This document shows, piece after piece, positions 25,700-33,089 of a stretch of DNA of 64,000 bases. Numbering within the stretch: position 1 is the stretch's first letter; each line of letters starts with the position of its first letter. This stretch comes from Coriobacteriaceae bacterium. Its GTDB lineage: Bacteria > Actinomycetota > Coriobacteriia > Coriobacteriales > Atopobiaceae. The translations under genes and the position numbers were made by a program. A model generated the notes under the pieces. It was given only the letters and a program-made list of their open reading frames with translations. It was not told the DNA's origin and ran no database searches. The DNA lies in NCBI GenBank assembly GCA_003862195.1, contig QOUO01000008.1, positions 1-64,000 on the forward strand, given 5' to 3'.

Positions 25700-27551
25700 G
25701 GCATCGGGAGCCGCGCGCCCCAGGAACATGCGGCACACGCTCAGGCGCTTCGTCTCGTACATGGGGCACGCCAAGTTCCACATGCTCGCCGTGACCATCC
25801 TGGTCACGCTGGCGGGCGCCGGCAACCTCGCCGGCACGTACATGATCAAGCCGGTCGTCAACCGCGTCGCCGCGGGCGACATGCGGGGCTTTGTCTCCAC
25901 GGTCGCGCTCACGGCTGCCATCTACGGGGTCGCGGTCCTTTCCGCCCTCGCGTACACGCAGGTCATGGTGCACGCCGCGCAGCACATCGTGTTCGACATC
26001 AGGCGCGACCTGCTCGGACACATCATGCGGCTGCCGCTCTCGTGGTTCGACCGCACGCGCAACGGCGACGTGATGAGCTACTTCGCCAACGACGTCGACA
26101 CCATCAGCGAGGCGCTCAACAACAGCTTCGCCAACATGCTGCAGGCCGCGATCCAGACGGTCGGCACGCTCGTCCTTCTCCTCGTGCTTAACTGGCAGCT
26201 CACGCTCGTGACGCTGGCTTGCGACGCCGTCGTGGTGGCGTACACGCGCTTCTCGGGCAAGAGGTCCAAGCGCTACTTCGCGGAGCAGCAGCGCACGCTC
26301 GGCGCGCTCGACGGCTACGTGGAGGAGATGATCGCCGGCCAGAAGGTCGTGAAGGTCTTCAACCACGAGCCGGCCAACCTCGCGGGCTTCCGCAGCCTCA
26401 ACGAGGACCTGCGCCGCACGGGCACAAACGCCCAGGCCTACGCCCTCACCATGGTCCCCACCACCGTCGTGATCGGCTACGTCAACTACGCCGTGGTCGC
26501 CGTGCTCGGCGCGATCATGGCCATCCACGGGCAGACGGACGTGGGCAGCCTCGCGAGCTACCTTGTCTTCGTGCGCCAGGCCACCATGCCCCTCAACCAG
26601 CTCACGCAGCTGGGCAACTTCGTGCTGACGGCGCTCGCCGGCGCGGAGCGCGTGTTTGGCGTGATGGAGCTCGCGCCCGAGGTGGACGAGGGCAGGGTCG
26701 TGGTGCGCCACGCGGAGCCCAAGGACGACGGGGCGAGAAGTGCGGCCTCCCAGCGCCGCATGGCCACCGGCGCCGCGGGCTGGAGCTGGATCCTGCCGGG
26801 CGGCGGCATGGTGCCGCTTGCCGGCGACGTGCGCCTGGACCACGTGGCCTTTGGCTACGAGGAGGGCCAGACGGTGCTGGAGGACCTCTCGCTCTACGCC
26901 AAGCCCGGGCAGAAGATCGCCTTTGTGGGCTCCACGGGCGCGGGCAAGACGACCATCACCAACCTCATCAACCGGTTCTACGACGTACGCTCCGGCGCCA
27001 TCACCTACGACGATATCGACGTGCACGACATTCGCAAGGCGGACCTGCGCTCCACGCTGGGCATCGTGCTGCAGGACACGCACCTGTTTGACGGCACGGT
27101 GGCGGACAACATCCGCTTTGGCAAGCTGGACGCCACGGACGAGGAGGTCCGCGCCGCCGCGCGCGTGGCCAACGCGGACTCCTTCATCCAGAGGCTCCCC
27201 CAAGGCTATGACACGCGCATCACGTCCGACGGCGCCAACCTCAGCCAGGGCCAGCGCCAGCTCATCGCGATCGCGCGCGCCGCGGTGTCCGACCCGCCCG
27301 TCCTCATACTGGACGAGGCCACGTCCTCCATCGACACGCGCACGGAGGCCCTGATCGAGCGCGGCATGGACGCCCTCATGCGCGGCCGCACCGTGTTCGT
27401 GATCGCACACCGCCTCTCCACCGTGCGCAAAGCCAATGCCATAATGGTGCTGGAGCACGGCAGGATCGTGGAACGCGGCACGCACGACGAGCTCCTGGCC
27501 CAGCACGGCGAGTACTGGCAACTCTACACCGGCAAGCGCGAGCTGGACTAG
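25686..27551 (+). CDS. ABC exporter half-transporter, subunit 2
   Basis: 621-residue partner of the preceding half-transporter. The membrane domain (about 25-325) ends before an unusual insertion at about 330-375 (DDGARSAASQRRMATGAAGWSWILPGGGMVPL) that precedes the ATPase core. It has Walker A FVGSTGAGKTTI, signature LSQGQRQLIAIARAAV and Walker B LILDEATSSIDTRTE, with the catalytic Glu present. LSQGQ replaces LSGGQ, as in several heterodimeric exporters. It starts inside the end of the upstream gene. The insertion includes a GGGCGAGAAGTGCGG stretch related to the dispersed motif. Confidence 0.92.
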   Translation: MAQSKASGAARPRNMRHTLRRFVSYMGHAKFHMLAVTILVTLAGAGNLAGTYMIKPVVNRVAAGDMRGFVSTVALTAAIYGVAVLSALAYTQVMVHAAQHIVFDIRRDLLGHIMRLPLSWFDRTRNGDVMSYFANDVDTISEALNNSFANMLQAAIQTVGTLVLLLVLNWQLTLVTLACDAVVVAYTRFSGKRSKRYFAEQQRTLGALDGYVEEMIAGQKVVKVFNHEPANLAGFRSLNEDLRRTGTNAQAYALTMVPTTVVIGYVNYAVVAVLGAIMAIHGQTDVGSLASYLVFVRQATMPLNQLTQLGNFVLTALAGAERVFGVMELAPEVDEGRVVVRHAEPKDDGARSAASQRRMATGAAGWSWILPGGGMVPLAGDVRLDHVAFGYEEGQTVLEDLSLYAKPGQKIAFVGSTGAGKTTITNLINRFYDVRSGAITYDDIDVHDIRKADLRSTLGIVLQDTHLFDGTVADNIRFGKLDATDEEVRAAARVANADSFIQRLPQGYDTRITSDGANLSQGQRQLIAIARAAVSDPPVLILDEATSSIDTRTEALIERGMDALMRGRTVFVIAHRLSTVRKANAIMVLEHGRIVERGTHDELLAQHGEYWQLYTGKRELD

Positions 27552-27574
27552 GCAGATCGGGCAACGCGGGAGGC

Positions 27575-28090
27575 ATGATGGACGTGGCGACGGCACGCAA
27601 CGTGGACGCAAACGTGGACGTGGACGCGGTTGCGCAGACACTGCTGGGAGGCGACCCCCAGGTCCGCGCAGCGTACGAACTCGCGCGCCGCGCGCACGCG
27701 GGGCAGCTCGACAAGGCGGGCCGGCCCTACCTCCTGCACCCCGTGATGGTGGCGGCGGGCGTCCGCGGCCACGGCTCCACGGCCATGGCGGCCGCGCTCC
27801 TGCACGACGTGGTGGAGGACGCGGGCGTCACGCCGCAGAAGATCCGCGCGCAGTTTGGCGACGCCGTGGCGGACGCGGTCGCGCTCCTCACGCACGAAGC
27901 CGGCGTCCCCTACCAGGACTACGTGCGCCGCGTGGCGGAAAGCGGCAACGCGGCGGCCATCCTCGTCAAGCTTTCCGACCTCACGCAGAACATGAACCTG
28001 GCGCGCCTTCCGCAGGCGGGCCCGCAGGACGTGGAGCGCGTGCGGCGCAAGTACCTCCCCGCGATGCAGACGCTCCTGGCCGCGCTGTAA
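27575..28090 (+). CDS. Small HD-domain hydrolase, (p)ppGpp-hydrolase-like
   Basis: 171-residue single-domain HD protein like the hydrolase part of RelA/SpoT and MESH1. It shows YELARRAHAGQLDKAGRPYLLHPVMVA (first His), AAALLHDVVEDAGVT (HD pair and ED motif), and LVKLSDLTQNMNL, which corresponds to the VKLADRxxN block but with Ser/Leu at variable places. No synthetase, TGS or ACT domain is present. The second ATG at 27578 is an equally good start. It lies 23 bp behind the ABC exporter genes and may be in their operon. Substrate inferred only. Confidence 0.75.
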   Translation: MMDVATARNVDANVDVDAVAQTLLGGDPQVRAAYELARRAHAGQLDKAGRPYLLHPVMVAAGVRGHGSTAMAAALLHDVVEDAGVTPQKIRAQFGDAVADAVALLTHEAGVPYQDYVRRVAESGNAAAILVKLSDLTQNMNLARLPQAGPQDVERVRRKYLPAMQTLLAAL

Positions 28091-28102
28091 CGCACGCAAA
28101 CA

Positions 28103-28118
28103 ACGGGCGAGAAGCCCA
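28103..28118 (+). repeat. Dispersed motif copy ACGGGCGAGAAGCCCA
   Basis: 13 bp after the stop of the HD-hydrolase gene. The 3' end diverges from the consensus. Confidence 0.65.
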
Positions 28119-28199
28119 TGCGCCACGGGCCGCAACCCTCCCGTGCGGCGCACCCTCAGGCGGGGTGGGACCGGCGATCCGGCTCCCACCCCGTCCGCG

Positions 28200-28215
28200 C
28201 GTTCTTCTCCCCTGC
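28200..28215 (-). repeat. Dispersed motif copy GCAGGGGAGAAGAACG
   Basis: Reverse orientation, immediately before the breakpoint of the truncated oxidoreductase, so it may mark the junction of the deletion. Confidence 0.6.
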
Positions 28216-28230
28216 CTGCCGACGCCGCAG

Positions 28231-28959
28231 CGCGGCCACAAGGTCACGCTGTTCGAGAAGAGCGACAGCCTTGGCGGGCACCTCATCAGCGGCGGCGCGC
28301 ACGACTTCAAGAGCGAGGTGCGCGAGCTCAACCTCTGGTACCAGGGCGAGCTGCGTGACTGGGGCGTCGACGTCTGCATGGGCGTCGAGGCCACGCCGGA
28401 GCTGATCGACGGGCTCGAGCCCGATGCCGTCATCCTGGCCAACGGCTCCTCCCCCGTCATGCCCAAGATCCCGGGGATCGACCACCCCAAGACGCTCGGC
28501 TGCATCGACGCGCTCCTGCACGAGGAGAGGGTCGGCCGCCGTGCGGTCGTGGTGGGCGGCGGCCTCGTGGGCTGCGAGATATCGCTCGACCTCATCAACA
28601 AGGGCCACGAGGTCACCATCGTGGAGGCGCTGCCCGGCATCCTGAGCTCTGGCCCCGCCGTGCCACTGCCCAACACCATGTACCTGAGGGATGCCTTCGC
28701 GCTCCACAAGACGCCCATCCTCACCAACACGCGCATCGCCGCGGTGGAGGACGTCGGTGCCGTGGTGGAGGGACCGGACGGCAGGCAGACCCTGCCCGCG
28801 GACACGGTGATCATCGCGGTCGGCTTCAGGCCCAACCCGTCCATGGCTCCCGACCTGCGCGGTTGTGGCTACGAGGTTCACGAGATCGGCGACGAGCGCC
28901 ACGTGGGCAACATCCTCACGTCCATCTGGGACGCCTACGAGGTCGCGCACACGCTGTAG
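28231..28959 (+). pseudogene. C-terminal relic of an old-yellow-enzyme/dienoyl-CoA-reductase-type oxidoreductase
   Basis: The frame from about 28231 reads RGHKVTLFEKSDSLGGHL and continues with RRAVVVGGGLVGCEISLDL (second dinucleotide fold), TLPADTVIIAVGF and a final GDERHVGNILTSIWDAYEVAH. These are the FAD- and NAD-binding domains of enzymes such as 2,4-dienoyl-CoA reductase. The flavin TIM barrel (about 370 residues) and the first half of the FAD fold, including its GxGxxG, are absent. Upstream sequence is unrelated and no ribosome site is evident. It is read as a 5'-deleted relic, although the remaining frame is intact, so decay is recent or expression as a fragment is possible. Confidence 0.8.
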
Positions 28960-29002
28960 CGACCGACAACCAACCACCCGCAGAGGCGCATCACGCCACG
29001 AC

Positions 29003-29018
29003 GCGGGCGAGAAGAACA
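29003..29018 (+). repeat. Dispersed motif copy GCGGGCGAGAAGAACA
   Basis: In the 150-bp gap between the oxidoreductase relic and the CapA-like gene. Confidence 0.85.
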
Positions 29019-29109
29019 TGGGGCCTCGACTAGCATCGCGTTCCAGGCGGGGCCTTTGCTTAGGGTAGACTGAAGTCGCAGGTACACGGCAGGAACTTGA
29101 GGAGCGACG

Positions 29110-30453
29110 ATGACCGAGCAGCACCGTCAGGTTCGCAGGACCGCACCCGCCGGGAACCGGCAGAGGCAGACATCCGCCAGCGCGAGGCGTGGCCACCCAC
29201 GTGACGCACGCTCTTCTCGCCCGCGTGATGACCGTCGCGGGGGCCGTAGCCAGGCTCGCCGCAATGGTAAGTCGCTTGCGGCGTTGCTTGCGTGCGCCGC
29301 GGTTGTCATAGTTGCAGTCGTGATGATAGGCCATGCGTGCGCGAGGCCTACGGCGGCCCCTCAGGGCGAGAAGAGCACCACCACAACTGTGGCGCGGAAG
29401 GCATCGGGAAGCGGGCGCGTGAGCCTCTGCGCGGTCGGAGACAACCTCGCAAACCTCAACACGCTCGCGTACGCGGACTCGTGGGCGGGCACCACGGACG
29501 ACGGCACGTACGACTTCTCGCCGCTGTACAGCCACGTGAAAAAGAAGATCAGCTCCTACGACATCGCCTTCGTCAACCAGGAGACGACGCTCGGCGGCAC
29601 CAAGAAGTTTGGTTACCTGGGTTATCCCAGCTACAACACGCCGGATTCCATGGCAAAGGCCGTCGTGGGTGCGGGGTTTGACGTCGTGAACACCAACTCG
29701 AACCACACCTATGACACCTGGATCGATTCCATCAAGCACGCCCAGTCCGTCTGGGCAGGCTACCCAAAGGTCACCACGATCGGCTCGTACGCGAGCGAGG
29801 CGGATCGCAGGAACGTACGCACCGTCACCAAGAACGGCGTCACGATTGCCTTCCTCTCGTACAGCTACGGGCAGAACGGCTACCAGCAGTCCGACCTGCC
29901 CAACGACTACTACGCCGTTCCCTGGGACGCGGACGCGATGCGCCAGGACATGGCCCGCGCCAAGAAGAAGGCCGACTTTGTGGTGGTCTACCTGCACATG
30001 GGGACCGAGTACACCAACACCCCCAACGACCAGCAGATAACTGCCGCCCAGGCTTGCGCCGACGCGGGCGCCGGCATCGTGCTGTGCAGCCACGCGCACG
30101 TGATCCAGCCGCTCGCGTGGGTCAAGCGTTCGGACGGCAGCGGCAAGACGCTCGTGGCCTACGGCCTGGGCGACTTCGTGAGCGGCTACCACGTGCCCAG
30201 CTGCGTGCTTTCGGGCATGCTGAGCTGCGACATCGTGCGCAAGCCCAAGGGTGGCTTTGTCGTGAGGAACGTGGTCTGGCACACGCTGATCGAGCATGCC
30301 GAGGGGAACACGGACACCGTCTACCTCGCAAGCGACTATCCAGATAAGTTGGCCGAGAAGAACGAGCTGCTCCAGCGGCAGGCGGATCCGGGAACGTGGA
30401 TCCGCAGCAAGACGCGCGAGGTCATCGGCGACGGGTTCAAGATCGACCAGTAG
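29110..30453 (+). CDS. CapA-family metallophosphatase-like protein, membrane-anchored
   Basis: 447 residues. A basic N-terminal lead (about 1-55) is followed by one membrane helix (LAALLACAAVVIVAVVMIGHA, about 56-76), a Thr/Ser/Ala linker, then a CapA/PgsA-type domain: VSLCAVGDNL (about 103), FVNQETTLGG, NTNSNHTYD, VVYLHMGTEY and LCSHAHVIQP. These correspond to the metal-binding blocks of the calcineurin-like fold in capsule poly-gamma-glutamate proteins. The domain should face outward. No other capsule genes flank it, so its role in polymer export is only a family inference. The N-terminal codons contain two motif-like stretches (29209-29224 reverse, 29363 forward). Confidence 0.85.
   Translation: MTEQHRQVRRTAPAGNRQRQTSASARRGHPRDARSSRPRDDRRGGRSQARRNGKSLAALLACAAVVIVAVVMIGHACARPTAAPQGEKSTTTTVARKASGSGRVSLCAVGDNLANLNTLAYADSWAGTTDDGTYDFSPLYSHVKKKISSYDIAFVNQETTLGGTKKFGYLGYPSYNTPDSMAKAVVGAGFDVVNTNSNHTYDTWIDSIKHAQSVWAGYPKVTTIGSYASEADRRNVRTVTKNGVTIAFLSYSYGQNGYQQSDLPNDYYAVPWDADAMRQDMARAKKKADFVVVYLHMGTEYTNTPNDQQITAAQACADAGAGIVLCSHAHVIQPLAWVKRSDGSGKTLVAYGLGDFVSGYHVPSCVLSGMLSCDIVRKPKGGFVVRNVVWHTLIEHAEGNTDTVYLASDYPDKLAEKNELLQRQADPGTWIRSKTREVIGDGFKIDQ
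29209..29224 (-). repeat. Dispersed motif copy GCGGGCGAGAAGAGCG inside CapA N-terminal codons
   Basis: Minus-strand orientation within the non-conserved basic lead of the CapA-like protein (RSSRPRDD on the coding strand). Confidence 0.6.
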
Positions 30454-30474
30454 GCGACGGCGTGCCAGCTTGCA

Positions 30475-31371
30475 CTAGATTCCGAACTCCCGAAAGAGCT
30501 CCTCACGGTAGTTGGGGTCGCGTAGTGCCTTCTGGATCTCATCGCCTCGTCCGGCTGCCCCGAGACGAGCGCCAAGCAGCTCGAAGCGTCTTATCGCCTT
30601 GGCCTCGCCCTTGGCTATACCCCTGGCCTCGCCCTTGGCTATACCCCTGGCCTCGCCCCTAGCCTCGCCCTCCTTACGGGCCTCAGCAACGTCTTCGCGG
30701 TACTTCTCGGACCACAGCATCATGGATCGCCTCCAGACGGAACTGTCGCGCAGCCTCCTGACAGCGTCATCAACGCGTCGGACGTACTCGCTGTTGACGG
30801 TATTATCCCTTACGTAGCTCAGGAACGCATCAAACTCTTCGCCGTAGTCGCCATTCGTGCCCCTGGCGTTCACGAAGACGATCATCGTGCCATCGCCGAG
30901 CTCCATGCTCGAGTCCATGCCCTTCTCCTCGCACTTGTACGAGTATTGATATCGCTTCCAGTTGCGGTCGAACGGGTCGCCGGTACAGATGAAGATCACC
31001 ACGACGCGACCGACGGCATCGTAGCTCTGGCCCTTCTCCATCATGCTCCCCTCGACGAGCGACACGTACCGTCGCGCGCGCCGGGCGATGCCTGCCATGT
31101 GACCGTTCTGCATCTCCACGTCATAGACGTTGCCGTCCACATCCCAGACGAGAAGATCGACCACCCCGGCTCGCGCGTCCGGTCCGGCGTCCAGATACTC
31201 CTGGCGCTCCACCAGGCTGAGCTTGCTCACCTCGATAGCCCGAATCTTTAGGCCTCTGTCACAAATGCCTGCCGCTGTTTGCGGATAAGACGGACGTGCG
31301 TTGGTTAGAGCCGGGGCGCAATGGGGTAGTTCTATAGCGACGCGCAAGAGCGCCGTTGGCATGACAGGCAA
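30475..31371 (-). pseudogene. Rpn-family PD-(D/E)XK nuclease/transposase, 5'-truncated
   Basis: The frame covers most of an Rpn-type recombination-promoting nuclease: VVDLLVWDVDGNVYDVEMQNG with the PD-(D/E)XK Asp and Glu-x-Gln, then RRARRYVSLVEGSMMEKGQSYD, VIFICTGDPF, and a C-terminal Lys/Glu/Ala/Arg helix of repeats. The usual first 40-50 residues, with the D-x-x-F-K motif, are missing. Upstream of about 31250 the reading frame is unrelated and no ribosome site is seen. It abuts the next rightward gene by only 25 bp. Probably a relic; expression from an internal start would lack the N-terminal nuclease strand. Confidence 0.75.
30601..30660 (-). repeat. 24-bp tandem repeat in the Rpn C-terminus
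   Basis: Two exact copies plus a partial third of a 24-bp unit encode GIAKGEAR repeats. This is a typical slippage-prone region of Rpn family tails. Confidence 0.8.
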
Positions 31372-31396
31372 ACGCGCACACGGGAAAGGAACCGCA

Positions 31397-31771
31397 ATGG
31401 AGAAGGAACTGCTCGACTACACCACCGCAAAGGTAGACGAGATCTACGCCGCGCCCTCTGCATCGGCCGACACCAAGAAGGCTGCCCAGGCGTGGAAGGA
31501 CGCCATCGCCAAGGGAGAGGACGCGGACGCCGCGACGAACGCGTTTCTCGACGCGATAAGCGAGCACCAGACCACGATCGACAGCCTCATCGCATTTGCG
31601 AGCTCGGACAAGGCAAAGCAAATCTTTGGCGAGGACACCGCCAAGGGGATGGTCGAGCACGCCCAGGCGCGCAAGAAGGCAGGCGCAAGATTCTGCGACT
31701 GCGCGGCATGCAGGCCGTGCCACGAGCTGCTGGCCAAGTTCGGCCGCGAGGAGCCGGACGTCTACCTGTAG
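31397..31771 (+). CDS. Small acidic protein with C-terminal Cys cluster, function unknown
   Basis: 124 residues, mostly predicted helix (MEKELLDYTTAKVDEIYAAPSASADTKKAAQAWKDAI). Near the end is a compact Cys cluster, FCDCAACRPCHELL (about 100-113), four Cys within nine residues plus a His, suited to metal or redox chemistry. The ATG at 31397 follows GAAAGGA. There is no signal or membrane segment. I do not recognise a named family. It follows the truncated Rpn gene divergently and stands alone. Confidence 0.75.
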   Translation: MEKELLDYTTAKVDEIYAAPSASADTKKAAQAWKDAIAKGEDADAATNAFLDAISEHQTTIDSLIAFASSDKAKQIFGEDTAKGMVEHAQARKKAGARFCDCAACRPCHELLAKFGREEPDVYL

Positions 31772-31827
31772 GCAGGCAGCTGCCAGACAGCGCGTTGCAC
31801 GCGGACGGTCATCGCTTGTGCGGTGGC

Positions 31828-31843
31828 CGTTTTTCTCGCCCAG
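31828..31843 (-). repeat. Dispersed motif copy CTGGGCGAGAAAAACG
   Basis: Reverse orientation in the 213-bp gap between the Cys-cluster gene and the glycosyltransferase. One base differs in the AAG core. Confidence 0.65.
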
Positions 31844-31984
31844 GGGCTTCAGCAACCTCGAAGCGTTGTGCCAGGTTGGCGCCATGCCAGCCGTTGGACC
31901 GTCCGTTTAAGGCCGGTTTCCGCCCCGGCTCGTAGGCTCTTCGCAAGGCAGGCGCAAGGCCGGCCCGAGCGGAGGGAGAGCCAC

Positions 31985-32683
31985 ATGCTGAGGAACACGA
32001 GCCAGCAAAGCAAGCGCAAGTTCCAGGTCGTGGGCCAGGATCAGGCACCCCACGCAGCCGGCACCGCACCGCAGGCGGCACCCGCGCCGGACGTCGAGTT
32101 CGTGCTGCCGGCACACAACGAGGAGCGGCGGATTGGCCTCGCGGTCACGCTCCTTAAGCAGTGGCTGCGCGGCAACGCGCAGTTTGGCTGGCGTGTGACC
32201 GTTGCAGACTGCGCCAGCACGGACCAGACGCTCGCCATCGCAAGCCGGATGCAGAGGCAGGACCACGCCCACGTGGGCGTGGTCCATCTGGACGAGAAGG
32301 GCCACGGCCGCGCGCTCAAGCGCGCCTGGCTCGCGTCCGACGCGCGGGTCGTGGCGTACATGGACGTGGACCTCTCCACGGACCTGGACGCGATCCAGGC
32401 GCTGGTCACGCCGCTGCTCGCGGGCTCCGCGGACGTCGCCTACGGCAGCCGGCTCTCGCGCGGGTCGCGCACCACGCGCTGCCTCACGCGCGAGCTCATG
32501 TCGCGCTGCTACAACCTCCTGCTCAACCTTGCGTTCTCCTACCACGTGTCCGATGCGCCGTGCGGCGTCAGGCGCATGCGCGCCGCGATCCGCTCGCACC
32601 GGCTGGACGCCCAAATCGCGTCCGTGCTCCCGGGCGCGGCCTGCTACGCCAGCCCCTCGAGCACGGTGCGCATCTCCTGCTGA
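31985..32683 (+). CDS. Family 2 glycosyltransferase, apparently 3'-truncated
   Basis: 232 residues. After a low-complexity lead (1-35) comes a GT-A fold like dolichyl/polyprenyl-phosphate sugar transferases: DVEFVLPAHNEERRIGLAV, VTVADCASTDQT, EKGHGRALKRAWLASDARVVAYMDVDLSTDLDAI (the DxD metal site) and GSRLSRGSRTTRCLTRELMSRCYN. The match ends near ...SDAPCGVRRMRAAIR; the last 35 residues are unrelated and read antisense to another gene fragment. The start at 31985 follows GGAGGGAGAG. The catalytic half is intact, but the usual C-terminal region is lost, so activity is doubtful. Confidence 0.7.
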   Translation: MLRNTSQQSKRKFQVVGQDQAPHAAGTAPQAAPAPDVEFVLPAHNEERRIGLAVTLLKQWLRGNAQFGWRVTVADCASTDQTLAIASRMQRQDHAHVGVVHLDEKGHGRALKRAWLASDARVVAYMDVDLSTDLDAIQALVTPLLAGSADVAYGSRLSRGSRTTRCLTRELMSRCYNLLLNLAFSYHVSDAPCGVRRMRAAIRSHRLDAQIASVLPGAACYASPSSTVRISC

Positions 32684-32800
32684 ACGCTGTGCTCGGCGTT
32701 GGTGCCCACGACCTTCTCCGCCACCTGGCGGATGGCGTATGGGCGCGCCGCCAGATCGCCGTACTGCGGCGCGGGAGTCTGGGTACAGTAAGTACTGAAA
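32644..32800 (-). pseudogene. 3' fragment of an unidentified leftward gene
   Basis: An open frame ending at 32644 reads ARPYAIRQVAEKVVGTNAE then HSVQQEMRTVLEGLA. It looks like a genuine protein C-terminus facing the truncated glycosyltransferase, but no N-terminus, start or ribosome site is found. I do not recognise the family. It probably marks the other side of the same deletion junction. Confidence 0.4.
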
Positions 32801-32992
32801 CCATCGCGGGCCATGCCTGGCCCGCGCGCTTGATTGTGGGAGCTGGAGGCTCCGGACCCGGGGAGGTGCCACGCCATGGATGCCACGGAAGGCCATCACG
32901 AACGATTCCCGTACCTGAACCTTGGGGTGGCACCGGGCGATCAGGAAGCCCCCTGCCAGCGCTAGGCATCCCGCCTGCACCCCGCGACGCCT

Positions 32993-33008
32993 CGCCCTTC
33001 TCGCCCAG
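32993..33008 (-). repeat. Dispersed motif copy CTGGGCGAGAAGGGCG
   Basis: Reverse orientation, 25 bp from the forward copy at 33033, forming a second inverted pair. Confidence 0.65.
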
Positions 33009-33032
33009 TCACGTTTGTGCGCCCACGATCTT

Positions 33033-33048
33033 GCGGGCGAGAAGAACA
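33033..33048 (+). repeat. Dispersed motif copy GCGGGCGAGAAGAACA
   Basis: 42 bp upstream of the mgtA start codon. Confidence 0.85.
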
Positions 33049-33089
33049 CGGCCGTCGCAGACCCCATCCTGGGATTGCGAGGTGGAGCC

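Larger units (their letters stand above)
32801..33089. other. Gap upstream of mgtA
   Basis: No gene can be supported. It contains a short palindrome near 32790-32830 (CATCGCGGGCCATG facing CATGGCCCGC-like bases) and two dispersed motif copies in opposite orientations. No Mg2+-riboswitch (M-box) pattern was recognised. Confidence 0.4.

Noticed and set aside
32801-33089. M-box Mg2+ riboswitch upstream of mgtA
   Set aside because: The gap is short, mosaic and contains two dispersed motif copies, and no M-box pattern was seen.
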